Assembly: GCA_024663395.1 (NCBI GenBank)
Contig: JANFAH010000008.1
Location: forward strand, 930,001 to 994,000
Origin: Pisolithus tinctorius
Lineage: Eukaryota; Basidiomycota; Agaricomycetes; Boletales; Pisolithaceae
Direction of reading: 5' to 3'
Length of the DNA stretch: 64,000 bases
Position 1 is the first letter of the stretch, and each line of letters opens with the position of its first letter. Shown one piece after another: positions 1 through 11,397 of this stretch. The position numbers and the translations under genes are program-made. The notes under the pieces were generated by a model. The model saw only the letters and a list, made by a program, of their open reading frames with translations, was not told where the DNA came from and did not search any database.

Positions 1-779
1 CGGTCTAAATAACTTAAGTCCGGTGTTTTACCCCTATCTCCGGTCCATTTCGGCCTCCCAGCCTTGCGCTGCTCCACCCCAGTCCTCCCAGGTCTATGTC
101 CGGGTCACCCGGACATAACTCCGGTCTGTTTCCCTTTGTTTGTACTATATTTAGTCTAGCCCATTCATCAGACTTTGCTTACTGTACAATCCTGTGTCCG
201 ACCCTGGTTATGCCGGTCACCCAGACTTTGGCTATTAGCCTCTGCATAGCCACTGTGGCTATCCTCGTCTTGCTAATCATCTCACTAATAGCTTATTCAC
301 AAGTCTGGCTCTATGTTCGTTATCCCAGACCAGCCTCATGTATTTAACCCCTGTATATACTTCGTAGCACCCTCAGTCAGAATATCAACTTAGTATTACC
401 CTCAACTCTGTACTACCCCTTGAGACTACTCTATAGCTAAGGCCAAGCCTTAAGCTATTCCCAGCCCCTGTCCTGGACCTCTCCCCGGCTTGCATAAGGG
501 TACAGCACATAAGCTGAGACCAAGGGAGGTAGATCCAACCCCGGACCGGCTTCCCCCTGTGCGCACCCCAAGACCGGTCGGTTTCCCACGCTACCGGTCT
601 TGTTCCCACGCTCCCGGCCTTAAGTCCGGTCCTCCGGACTTAGCCCCTGACCTCCGGCCTTAACTCTGGTCTAACTGGACTTGGCCCCTGTCTCCCGGCC
701 TTGATTCTGGCCACTCGGACTTAGCCCCTGTCACCTGGTCTTGAAGCCCAGTCACCTGAGGGTAAACCCATACTTCACA
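1..779 (+). repeat. LTR of the LARD-like family, cut by the window start
   Basis: This stretch is an inverted, CpG-diverged copy of the LTRs at 2470-3371 and 8280-9181. It lacks about 120 bp of the LTR start, which lies outside the window. It ends in ACTTCACA, the same CA-type terminus as the other copies, and is followed directly by LINE sequence. It is therefore the 3' LTR or a solo LTR of an element inserted in the LINE. The second TSD cannot be checked because the other end is missing. It is not coding. Confidence 0.85.
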
Positions 780-2469
780 GGGCTAGTGCCTGTGCCTCTC
801 TCACTCTCATTATATTGTGGTGGTCTCTAATGCACTGAGTGTAGAAGTAGTTGTTCAGTTTATTCAGTCTGGGGAGGGCACCCATATGAAACCATATTGG
901 CATTGCTTCAAGCACATCAGGGTGGAAGTGTAATGCATCTAGTTTCAAGTTATATGTCTTAGCTAGTGTGATACAGTGGTTTAGCAGGGGGGGTAGTCTA
1001 GATTTCATGATTGGCCAGGATTGGAGGAAATAGTTTGTCCTGGCATTGGGTTTCAAAGTGGGGGATGGAGCCATGGCTTTTTGTAAGAGTTCATGGGTGA
1101 AGGCTGCCCATGCTGGGGGGTTGGATGATAGTGGTTTCTTCAACCAGACTATTTCTATTGCTTCATTTCAAAGCTTGAGGCTTAGGATACCTTTGCTGCC
1201 TAGGGTAATAGGAGTGCATAGGGTATCAAAATTGATGTTTGACTTGCTGTTTGAATCCCAAGCAAAGTGTTTCAGTTGTTTGGTAAGGAAGTCTTCTATG
1301 TTTTTTGGCATTCCTTGGATGCATGTGAGATATTGGGTCATGGATCTGAAAGTCCATTGGATTATTGTCCTCCTACCTTTGATTGAAGGGTTGTGGGTGT
1401 TCCATTTCCACAGGCATGATTCCAATTTTTTGAGGACTGGCAACCATACCAATGGTTCATTCACTTTATTTCCAAGCCAGGCTCCAAGTATGCAGATTGC
1501 CTGACTGTCATGTGCTATTCTGACACTCAGTGGGAAAGCCATGGATGTGGGGTTCAATTTCAAGGATTCAGCTAGTGAAAGGCAGTAGTCAGGGGTGCCA
1601 ATTGGTATGACTTCGGTTTTATCAATGTTAAACTTGGCTCTGGAGGCACAGCACCATTTAGACAGAATATTGTTAAGTACATTTACATCATCTGTGGTGG
1701 ACAGGTATATGGTGGTATTGTTGGTGAACATTGAGACTATCAATCAGTGTAGGGTTCTGGGGGATTTGAAGCCTGATAGGGTAGAGCACCTTATCATTTC
1801 AGTGAGGGGTTCAATCACAATATTAAAAAGAAGTCAGGAGAGGGGGTTGCCTTGACATACTCCTCTGGTGACTCAGAAGCTTGAGCTAGCTTCACCATTC
1901 ACCATGATGATTGTTTCTGCTGCTTTGTAGAGGGATTTTACAGTGTTTCTAAAGGAGGGCAGGAGGCTGTATTTGTCCAGTACTTTCCATAGGTAGTCAT
2001 GCATGACCTTGTCATAGGCTTTCTCCTGGTCCAGAGCAATTATGGTGCCATTTTCCTCAGTTGCTTTGGCATAGTGTAGGATCATTTGTGTGAGGCAGAT
2101 TTGGTCTGTGATGCTTCTGCCTGATTTTTGTGGATGATTAGTGGAGTGGTGCATGCTAAACATAAAGCCAGTATCTTTGTGAAAAGCTTGTAGTCAGTGT
2201 TTAGTAGTGTTATCAGTCTGTAGTTAGTGATCTCCTGTTTGTCTTTCTTTTTGTAGAGGGGGCATATCCAACCTTTGGAAAAACCTGTAGTAGGGTCGAC
2301 CCCATTATGTTGTATGTCATTGAAAACCAGGGACAGGCATTCTGATAGACAGAAAGTGTTGGCAGCTGCATTTCCAGGTGCATCATTGTCATCTGATGAT
2401 GGGAGAGCTGCCAGCCACTTCCAGAATTCGTATGGTAGACTGTCTAAGCCAGCTGCTTTTCTGCAGGGT
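780..2469 (-). pseudogene. LINE ORF2, reverse transcriptase and C-terminal part
   Basis: The reverse transcriptase would copy element RNA at the nicked target. Visible blocks, in minus-strand order, are an RT entry block of the form KAAGLDSLPYEFW, a palm segment DQEKAYDKV with its aspartate kept (about 2020), the block RGVCQGNPLS that corresponds to the usual RGVRQGDPLS, and the catalytic loop, which reads FTNN at about 1725 instead of FADD. Both catalytic aspartates are therefore lost. Several TGA stops sit where arginine is expected, for example just before VTRGV. The C-terminal part (1143-780) resembles the tail of fungal LINE proteins and runs into the flanking LTR. Confidence 0.85.
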
Positions 2470-3371
2470 TGTCAAGTATGGGTTTACCCTCAGGTGACCA
2501 GGCTTCAAGACTGGGTGACAGGGGCTAAGTCCGAGTGGCCAGAATCAAGGCCGGGAGACAGGGGCCAAGTCTGGTGGGACTGGAGTTGAGGCCGGAGGTC
2601 AGGGGCTAAGTCCAGAGTACCGGACTTAAGGCCGGGAGCGTGGGAACAAGACCGGTAGTGTGGGAAACCGACCAGTGTTGGAGTGCGCACAAGGGGAAGC
2701 TGGTCTGGGGTTGGATCTACCTCCCTTGGTCTCAGCTTATGTGCTGTACCCTTATGCAAGCTGGGGAGAGGTCCGGGACAGGGGTTGGGGATAGCTTAAG
2801 GCTTGGCCTTAGCTATAGAGTAGATCAAGGGGTAACACAGAGTTGAGGGTAATACTAAGTTGATATTCTGACTGAGGGTGCTACGAAGTATGTACAGGGG
2901 TTAAATACATGAGGCCGGTCCAGGATAACGAACATAGAGCCGGACTTGTTAATAAGCTATTAGCAAGAAGATTAGCAAGAGAGTGGATAGCCATAGTGGC
3001 TGTGCCGAGGCTAATAGCCAAAGTCCAGGTGACCAGCATACCAGGGTCAGACACAGGATTTGTACAGTAAGCAAACTCAGATGAATGGGCTAGACTAAAT
3101 ATAGTACAAACAAAGGGAAACAGACCAGAGTTATGTCCGGGTGACCCGGACGTAGACCTGGGAGGACCGGGGTGGAGCAGTGCAAGGCTGGGAGGCCAAA
3201 ACGGACCGGAGATAGGGGTAAAACACCGGACTTGAGTTATGCAGGCTGGAGTTGAGTTATCTAGGGCCAGGATTGGGTTTTCTAGGCTGGACTAGGACTG
3301 GAGTTGACCGGAGTTAGGGGCTAGGGGTCCAGACTGGGCTGAGTCTGAGTCCGAGAATCATGGATATGACA
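2470..3371 (-). repeat. 3' LTR of the LARD-like element
   Basis: This is 902 bp, identical in length to the repeat at 8280-9181. Most differences between the two are TG or CA against CG, as expected from CpG decay. On the minus strand it starts TGTCATATCCATGA and ends ACTTGACA. The left TSD agggt abuts position 2470. Confidence 0.9.
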
Positions 3372-3387
3372 GTATCCCCCTCTTAGG
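3372..3387 (-). other. Polypurine tract of the LARD-like element
   Basis: On the minus strand CCTAAGAGGGGGATAC lies directly before the TGTCAT start of the 3' LTR, the position where plus-strand DNA synthesis is primed. The core AAGAGGGGGATAC recurs before the 3' LTRs of Ty3 elements A (40690-40702) and C (51472-51484). A related purine run also occurs inside the LARD at about 5450 and 46450. Confidence 0.75.
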
Positions 3388-6300
3388 AACCAAACCCTTG
3401 AGGTTCCATAGGGAAATATGCCCAGAGGGTTATGCAGTGAGGTCGCATGACTCGGAGTGAGTCCGAGTGCACACGCAGTGCCAAGGGAGGGCCCGAGAGC
3501 CAGGAAACAGGACAGTGACGACCAGAGGTCCAGTAGTACAGACCAGAATGGCATAGGCTGGGTTTGGGGTCAAGGGTCAAGTCTGAGGAGTGTTCCAGGA
3601 ACCCGAGACCAGAGAAGCAACAAGGAGGGCCAGAGACCAGTCTAGGAGGCCGCCAGTTGGTTCAGCAGGCCAGGACAGGGCAAAGCCAAGTCTGGGAGTG
3701 ACTAGACTGGTTGGACAGGGGTTTCCAGAGACAGTGAAAGCTGAGGCTGATGTCTCAGAGGGCCAGAGTTGCACTTCGGAGCTGGGTTAAGGCAAACTGA
3801 AGGCTGGGAATAACCAGGTAAGGCCTAGGGGTGTGCTTCAGGGCCAGGTCAGGGAAAGCTGGAGACCAAAGATGTGCAGGGGACTGGTAATGTCCAACTA
3901 ATGTACCAGGAGTGTGCCACTAGGGCCAGAGGTGTGCTTCAAAGCTGGTTCAGGGCAACATGGAGACTGAGGGGGTCCAGAGAGGTCTGGAGATGACCAT
4001 AAGATGGTCCAGGGGTGTACCAGGTGCTGCTGAGTGACAATGGAATGACACAAAGGTCAGGTGGGTGCCAGGAAGGCCAGAAAACCGGTCTAGGAATGCA
4101 CCAGTTGGACTGGGACTGCACTGCAGGGATACAGAGGGTCACGAGAAGTGCTGAGAAGGCTGGGTTAGGTCCAAGGTCTGCTCCAGGGGGTCACAGGGGT
4201 CTGAAAGCATGTATCTACAGAAACAGAAAGCAGATAACAGAAAACCAAGAAAACATATAACAGGGAAACAGGAAACCGAAGCCGGAGACAGGGGTCAAAG
4301 CTGAAGGCTGAGACCGAGGGTGGCTTAGGCCGGGAGTGGCCAAAGCCAGAGACCAAGACCAGGAGTGGCTGAAGCCTGTTGTGCTAAAGCAAGTGGTCTG
4401 GTGAAAGCAGCCAGACTGAAGGCTGGTCAAGGGAACAGAAGGCCTGGAAGGCCGGGAACCAGTCTGAGGGTCAGAGAGGGCTTGAACAGACAGGTGGGGA
4501 CCGGTCTGGAGCCAGAGAAGACCAGAGGCCATCAGGAGACCAGTCTGGTGGTCAGGACAGGCCAGAAAGGCTAGTCAGAGACTGGTTTGGACCTGGGAAG
4601 GGCTGTAGGGCTGGAAACATCAAAGGGAGACCGGTCTGGGGTTGGGCAGGGCCGGAGTGGCTGGCTGGAGGCCGGTCTGAGGGTGTCGGAGGGGTTTTGG
4701 GCAGTCAGAGATGACCTGAGGTGCCATCCAGCTGGTGGGCTGACAACCGGAGGCCAACACAGTGTAGGCTGGCAGGCTAACACTGAGACTGGGGTAACCA
4801 GGGGTAGCAAGGTGTAATGCCGAGGTTGGAAGTGGCAAGCCCAAGTGCCAAGCACCTTGGAACAGGCCAGACAGCTTCTGGAGGTTGGCAAGGGATTGGG
4901 GAGGCTGTCTAGGACAGCGAGAGTTGAGTTTGCATGAGGACCAGAGGACCTGACATAGCCAGGAATGAACCAGGGACCAGCAGGTCATGAGACCGGTTCA
5001 ATGAAGGCCTAGGGATCTCAGCAGGAGGGGAGTCCAGGTGTTGAGTCTGGTTTAGGGGTGTCCAGAGTTAGTTGGAGGTGGGTTCTCTGGTGGCAAGAAG
5101 CCCAAAGGCCAAAAGTCATTGGAGGACCGGTTCAGGGGGTCTGGAGACCAGGTGAGGCCTAGGGGTTGTCCAGCTGAAAGGCTGACAACAGGAGGCTGAG
5201 ACCAGTGAGACCAGTGAACACACAATCACCGAGGCTGAGGACCATTGAGACAGTGAGACCGGAGTACCAACACAAATGTCAGGGGCTGGGAGCAACCCAG
5301 GGCAGGTGGTTCAGGAGTGCTTCAGTATGCAAGGACCAGACCAAGGAACTGGGAACTGGTGTGCAGGGACCGAGCAGGGTTGTGCTGAGGGCACTGGAGA
5401 GGTAGCAGACAGGGGTTTGGAAGAGAGTAGGTCACTAGCAAGGTCCCTTATCCCCCTCTTAGGGTAGACTTCCCAAGTCTACAGGGGTACAAGGTGTGGG
5501 CTAGGACCACCAAGAGGAGTACTGGACAGGTAGTAGGAGTACTACCACCGGAGTTGCAAGTCCAAGTACTGAGAATGCCGAGACTGGCTTAACAGGTGTC
5601 AAGACTGGTTTCAGGAAGCTTTTTCAAGGCCGGAAAAGCTTTAAAACCGGAGATACAAGGCCAGCAGAGCAGGCCGGACTGGTACAGGGATAGTAAGGAG
5701 TGTCAGAGTCAAAGGTGAGGGTATGAAGGCCGGAACCAGAGCCTGAGGGGAAACCAGAAGGCCAGTGAAGACTGGCAGGCCAAAAGACAACTGGTAAGAC
5801 CGGAGTCAGGAGAGTGGGTAGGACCAGAGTTCCAGAGTCAATGGTGGGGTGACAGTGGCAATGGTTAGGGGAAGGTGAGGGGTCAGCTGGTACCCAAAGG
5901 GGCCTCACAAACATACAAGTTCCAGGGTGAGTGGGTGAGCTGGGAAACAGACTGGCAGAGTCGGGGGTTTGTCAGATGGGCTGAAGCCCAGGGTGTCTTG
6001 CAAGCAAATTCATGCTCCAAGGCGGGGTTGACGTCAGGGGGGTTAGCAAACTTTAGTATTAGGCAGGGATAGGTGACTGCACTACACTCAGCCACCAACA
6101 GGTGCCTATTGAGTGGGCTAGTTGGTTCCCTAGAACCAAGATACTTCAGTTCCTAATGAGTTGACAAGGCTGGTTAAAACAGGGGTCGGAGACCGAGAGA
6201 GAACCAAGGCCGGGTCCACCAAGGACCGGAAAGAGGTGCTAGGTCAAGACCATAGCACTGGGGTAGAGGTCAGGGGTAGTTCTGGGAGGAGGGAGAGGCC

Positions 6301-8137
6301 CAAAGGCCAAATGAGTGACAGGGGGAGTAGCATAGAGCTACCCAAGGGGCATCAAAGGCCGAGGGAGGCCGGAGATGGGAGACCGGCCAAAAGAAGGAAG
6401 TCCGGAGTGAGCAAGACCGGTCAGGGACCATGAGGAAGCCTGGAGACGAACACCGGAAAAGAGAAAGAAAGCCAGAGTCAGCAAGACCGGTCAGGGGCCC
6501 TAAGGAAGTCCGGAGATAACAGGCTGGACAAAGGGTGACAAGGCCTAGTGCAGGAGGGAAGACCAGTACTCAGGAGACCGGTCATAAAGGAGTCCAGAGG
6601 TGGAAAAAGCGGACACAAATAGGGGGACCGGAGTTAGCAAGTCTGGTCCAGGGCTGAACAGCCAGGTGAGTCTGAGGGAAGTTGGGGGTCCAGCAGGGTT
6701 CGGCAGGTCGAGCCAGGGCCACAAGGGGACCGGAGCTGGTAAGTCTGGGCTGTAAAGCCTGGTGAAGCCATGGGTCTGGCAGGACAAGCCAGGAGGACTG
6801 CTAAGGGGAACAGAGTGGTGCACTAATTGATTTGTCTCTACCGAGACCACCAGTTTGGCTTCTGGTGTACCAGAGTACCAACTTGTTGACCCAGTTAGGA
6901 TCCTGGGGTAGACTCTAATTGTTTTGTCTCAACTGAGACCACTGGTTTTGGCTTCCGGAGTACGAAGCTACCAACTTGTTAACCTGGTTAGGATCCTGGG
7001 GTGGACAGAGGACAGGGAAAGGACTGGAAATGAGGTCAGGGACCGGGATAGGGGCCGGAGGACCAGCAGACTGGTCCTAGACTGAAGACCAGGGCCAGGA
7101 GCAAGTCCGAAGGGCTAGCATGCCCAAGGGGTGCCTCCAAGTGAAAAGAGAGGCCAGAAGAGAGGTCAGGGACCGGGCTAAGGCCCAGAGGGCTGGCAGA
7201 CCGGTCCTAGACCGAAACAGAGGTGTCATGCACTAGCTAAGACCACCAGAGCCGAGGCCTGGTGTAAGTCCAAAGGACAAGCACCACCCCGAGGCTGAGG
7301 TGACTAGTGCAGGACCAGGACAATGGACAGGGGACCCAGGAGGGGTCTTAGAGGAATGGGAGAGTCTGAGGAAAGCCAGGACCAGTCTAAGACCTAGTAA
7401 CAGGTCTAGACAAGTCCAGGTGAGGTGGCTGAGTCAGACTGAGGCCAGAATGGCCAGTAATGAAGGGCAGGAGGCCGAGAGAAGTGGCAAAGCAGCTTTG
7501 GACAAGTCCAGGTGAGCATGGACAAGTGAAACCAAGGCCGGACAGGCCAGTTACAGACAGTTTGGAGACTGGACCCAAAAACCGCTGAAGCCGAGTGCTG
7601 ATGGGGAACAGGGAAGGTGTTGAGGAGCAGGACTGGCCAAGTCCAGGCCTGGGGGCTGCACTGGAGGTGCACTGAGGTCCAGAGACCAATATCAGGGAGT
7701 CAGGAGGTCAAATGAGTGATGAGGCCCCAGTATCCAGAACAGTAGAACTGGACCTAGAGACCGCTGGGACAGAGTGCTGGGATGACTGAGGTAAGGACTG
7801 TGGTGAAGACTGGGGTGACCAGCCAGAGGTCAGAGACAGCTCGGGGGAGCTAACAGAAGTGAGTCCAGTTGTTGAGGCCGGCTCAGGGGCAAGTCCGGAG
7901 GGTAACTCCAACCTGGAAGTGGGCTCAGGCATGAACCCAGGTTGGTGGTGAGTCCGGATGGTGAGTCTGACTCAGGGGTTGACATGGCCGGTCCGGAGTC
8001 AGGAGAAAACGAGGGGTAGGCAGGGCAGGAGTGAGGGAATGGATGCGTTAGGTTTTGACCACTAAGGACATAGTGTCAGGGGTAATGCAACCTGGGGGTG
8101 TGCAGAGTGCCAAGGGGTGCTGGGTTACCTCTCTGCT
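3388..8137 (-). other. Internal domain of the LARD, no recognisable gene
   Basis: The sequence is strongly purine-biased on the plus strand, with many short CCAG and CCGG-derived words and many mutually overlapping short open frames in all six frames. None gives a known domain. A block of about 85 bp with the shared words gtttggcttc and ggatcctggggt is duplicated near 6840-7010. The domain is conserved in order with the second copy at 43976-47963, which argues for a structural or RNA role rather than random filler. I see no protein-coding signal beyond the leader ORF. Confidence 0.7.
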
Positions 8138-8242
8138 TTAGCAGAGATCTCCGGGTTGGGCTCCAGAGTCAGAGGAGAGGTATCCTGATAAGTCCCAACA
8201 GGCAAGGCCATGGGTAGGGGCTCTAGAGCAGGACCTAGACAT
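8138..8242 (-). CDS. Short leader ORF after the 5' LTR of the LARD
   Basis: An ATG 38 nt after the 5' LTR opens a 34-codon frame starting MSRSCSRAPTHGL. The second LARD copy has the same start, MSRSCSRAPTHDL, in a 38-codon frame at 43859-43975, where the stop overlaps a GGTAACTGG that could act as a splice donor. The Ty3 element A gag and the LTR element at 47964 also begin an ORF at a similar distance after the LTR. It may be the remnant of a gag start. No function can be assigned. Confidence 0.4.
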   Translation of the reverse strand: MSRSCSRAPTHGLACWDLSGYLSSDSGAQPGDLC

Positions 8243-8279
8243 GATGCAATGGCTTGCACAAGTGTGAGTCAGAATATAC

Positions 8280-9181
8280 TGTGAAGTACAGGTTTACCCT
8301 TGGGTGACCAGGCTTCAAGACCAGGTGACAGGGGCTAAGTCCGAGTGGCCAGAATCAAGGCCAGGAGACAGGGGCCAAGTCTGGTGGGACTGGAGTTGAG
8401 GCCAGAGGTCAGGGGCTAAGTCCGGAGTACCGGACTTAAGGCCGGGAGCGTGGGAACAAGACCGGTAGCGTGGGAAACCGACCGGTGTTGGAGTGCGCAC
8501 AAGGAGAAGCCGGTCCAGGGTTGGATCTACCTCCCTTGGTCTCAGCTTATGTGCTGTACCCTTATGCAAGCCGGGGAGAGGTCCGGGACAGGGGTTGGGG
8601 ATAGCTTAAGGCTTGGCCTTAGCTATAGAGTAGATCAAGGGGTAACACAGAGTTGAGGGTAATACTAAGTTGATATTCTGACTGAGGGTGCTACGAAGTA
8701 TGTACAGGGGTTAAATACATGAGGCCGGTCCGGGATAACGAACATAGAGCCGGACTTGTTAATAAGCTATTAGCAAGAAGATTAGCAAGAGAGTGGATAG
8801 CCATAGTGGCTGTGCCGAGGCTAATAGCCAAAGTCCAGGTGACCAGCATACCAGGGTCAGACACAGGATTTGTACAGTAAGCAAACTCAGATGAATGGGC
8901 TAGACTAAATATAGTACAAACAAAGGGAAACAGACCGGAGTTATGTCTGGGTGACCCGGACATAGACCTGGGAGGACCGGGGTGGAGCAGCGCAAGGCCA
9001 GGAGGCCGAAATGGACCGGAGATAGGGGTAAAACACCGGACTTGAGTTATGCAGGCTGGAGTTGAGTTATCTAGGGCCAGGATTGGGTTTTCTAGGCTGG
9101 ACTAGGACTGGAGTTGACCGGAGTTAGGGACTAGGGGTCCAGACTGGGCTGAGTCCGAGTCCGAGAGTCATGGATATGACA
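8280..9181 (-). repeat. 5' LTR of the LARD-like element
   Basis: This 902-bp repeat pairs with 2470-3371. In element sense it is followed by gtatattctgactcacactt, a block shared with the other LTR families here. No standard TGG-type primer-binding site follows it. The right TSD agggt is at 9182-9186, after which the LINE ORF2 resumes. Confidence 0.9.
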
Positions 9182-9186
9182 AGGGT

Positions 9187-11030
9187 AGTTGTTGTAGCAT
9201 AGTATCAATTTCAGTCTGGGATACTTTTTTGTCTAGGGTTTTGACTTTGTCTGGCGACAATGACAAGTTGTGCAGTTCAATCATAACATCATTGGGTTTG
9301 ATATCCCTTCTGGATTTCGCCCATAGTTTGCTTGTTGGGGATTCACATTCTACGCATACTCTGAGTGACATGTGATCTCATATATTAGTGTGTCATACCA
9401 ATCTTAATCGTTTAATATCCTCCTGGAGTTTGCTGCATTCCTGGAGTTTGGTGACTTCACACAGAGTTGTGTCATTCAAGGTGGAGTGGAGCTTTTCCTG
9501 TAGGTCAGATATCTTTTTCGATATGGTGGGTAGAAGGGTGCGAGCGCAGTTGCACAGTATTCATATGACTCTGTCTTTGAAAGACTTGAAGATTACCTGA
9601 GGATTCTTTGAGGTGGAGCAATTGGATGTGTTGCATGTGTTAAGTTTGTGAGATAGGTTGATCGCCTCTTTTTCTATTTCTGTGCAAATGCTGTTATCTT
9701 TCGGAAGATTCAGGTTTAGGGTCCAGCGGCCTTTACCTATAAATGGTAGGCTATGTTTTGATATTCAGACTGAGATCATCTCATGGTCAGTATGGATGGT
9801 GGGAGGGTCTATTGACCATTCTTTGCAAAAAGGGATCATACTTTTGAGAGTGTAGATACAGTCAATTCAGGAGACTTGTCCACCCTGTCTGGCAGATTGA
9901 GCATAGGTGAATGCTAAGTCAGAAGGATTTGTCTGATGCCAGCCATCCTGCAGATTGAGGTGGGATTTTAGGGCTCTGAGGGCATTTACTGCATTGGTGT
10001 GGTCCGAGTGTGCAGGTAGTCAGTCGATTGAGTCCTCTACAATGTTGAAATTGCCTAGCAGCATGTCCAGTTGAGGTAGGTTGATTATATTATCATGGAT
10101 TGTTTCCCAGAACCACTGGTTTTCTGATGGGTCATTTGGGGCATATATGTTCAGGATATTTAGTTTCTCCTGTTGGTATCAGGGCATTGATATTAGTAAT
10201 GCTCTTCTGGGCATTATATTATGGGTCTTCACCTCATGCATCTTTACTAGGCATTTGTTGAGGGCAATAGCGACACCTCTTGCCAAGGGGTGGTCAGGGT
10301 CGGTGCTGGTAATGATATGTAATGTGTCTATGAAGGTGTCGTTAAGGGAGGCTGCCTGAGTTTCATCTAAGTGAGTCTCCTGTAGGGCTAGTATTGCCAG
10401 GTGGTCATCTCTCATCTGCTGGTTGATGTGGAGCCATTTATTGTTGCCTTCATGGAAGTGACCTTTCATATTCAAGGAGGCTACTTTGATGTTGGAGTGT
10501 ATGCATTTATTCATTGTCTGTTGTGCTTGTGGAGGGGCAGGAGACATCATGCGAAGGCATGCACTTTGTGTGCGGGAGGGGAGTGTCTATGTCAGCCAGG
10601 TGGCCTGGGGGTCAGTTGTGTGATGGTCATGTTCTGACCTCTGTTCGCTGGGGATTGGTTTTGCCCTGGGATGGGATGCGCCTGTGTTGGTGTGACTGCA
10701 GGAGTCATGTAGCACAGTGTTGCACTACCGGGTGATGGAGTGGTAGAATTGTGGCCACTCACTGAGGATCTGCCCAGACTCCCAGTCCCATCATCAAGGG
10801 TGGGATCAGCAGCTAAGATCTCTGTTCTCTCTCTGGGACTGGGAGGGAAGAGGTAGCCATTGTTGGAGGAAGTACTGGGTGTATATTCTCTGTGTGTATT
10901 CATGTGTATGGTCAGTAATTACCTTACCTGAAGAGTGACTAGCCCTCCAAGAAGGGCTGGAGTTACCATCCAGCTGCATCTGGGCTTGTGCTTCAGCTGG
11001 GTTTGATAACTTGAGGGGAGAGGTCATGCT
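9187..11030 (-). pseudogene. LINE ORF2, endonuclease part
   Basis: This is the N-terminal part of ORF2, an apurinic-like endonuclease that nicks target DNA. On the minus strand from about 10490 the motifs run SLNMKGH, LQETHLDE with the catalytic Glu (about 10390), GNFNIVED where GDFN is expected (Asp to Asn, about 10050), a block with stop before IDCIYTL (about 9870), and SDHEM (about 9790). At least four in-frame TGA codons fall at arginine positions: SID-R-LP, VS-R-IDCIY, SV-R-IS and VI-R-IL. The frame ends in LQQLP at 9187 and is continued by the RT half at 2469. Upstream of 10550 frameshifts separate it from a proline- and serine-rich start region. Confidence 0.82.
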
Positions 11031-11397
11031 TCAACACTAAGGTCAGTCCAGAGACCAATGGCATCCAGGGCTTTCCTGTGCTCTGACCAAAGTTGGAGCC
11101 AGTAGATTTGGGCCCTTGTCAATGTGGGGATATCATGCTTTCCAGGGTATATCCTTGGAGGCTATTCATCCCTCAATGGTGAGTAGCTGCACTTGTGGGA
11201 ATGGTCACCACATTTAGAGATCTTAGGACGAGTTATTTGGCATCTTAGAGTATCATGAGCAAGAGAGATAGGGTTATGAGAACATTAGTAGATTTGGCAG
11301 GTTTATGTGTGTTTTGTAAGGGACACAGATACTGATTGTAATGACATAGATGGCATGTAGTTAACGGATTGGCATGGTAGTGGTTCCTAGCCTGAGA

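Larger units (their letters stand above)
2470..9181 (-). mobile_element. Non-autonomous LTR element, LARD-like, in the LINE
   Basis: Two direct 902-bp repeats (2470-3371 and 8280-9181) begin TG and end CA. They are flanked by a perfect 5-bp duplication, agggt, at 2465-2469 and 9182-9186. A purine tract lies directly inside the 2470-3371 copy, so that copy is the 3' LTR and the element reads on the minus strand. The internal 4.9 kb has no gag, protease, RT or integrase similarity that I can recognise, only a short leader ORF. Size and make-up fit a large retrotransposon derivative (LARD). A second copy lies at 41280-47963 in the opposite orientation. Shared end signals suggest mobilisation by the Ty3 elements seen later in the window. 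Confidence 0.88.

Noticed and set aside
1046..1504. Plus-strand frames over the LINE (also 11480-11728, 11738-12124, 12595-12972)
   Set aside because: They are antisense shadows of the LINE or hypothetical-gene frames and have no motifs.
3388..8137. Many open frames of 60-120 codons on both strands in the LARD interior
   Set aside because: They overlap one another, have skewed composition from purine-rich sequence, no domains and no conservation of frame with the second copy.
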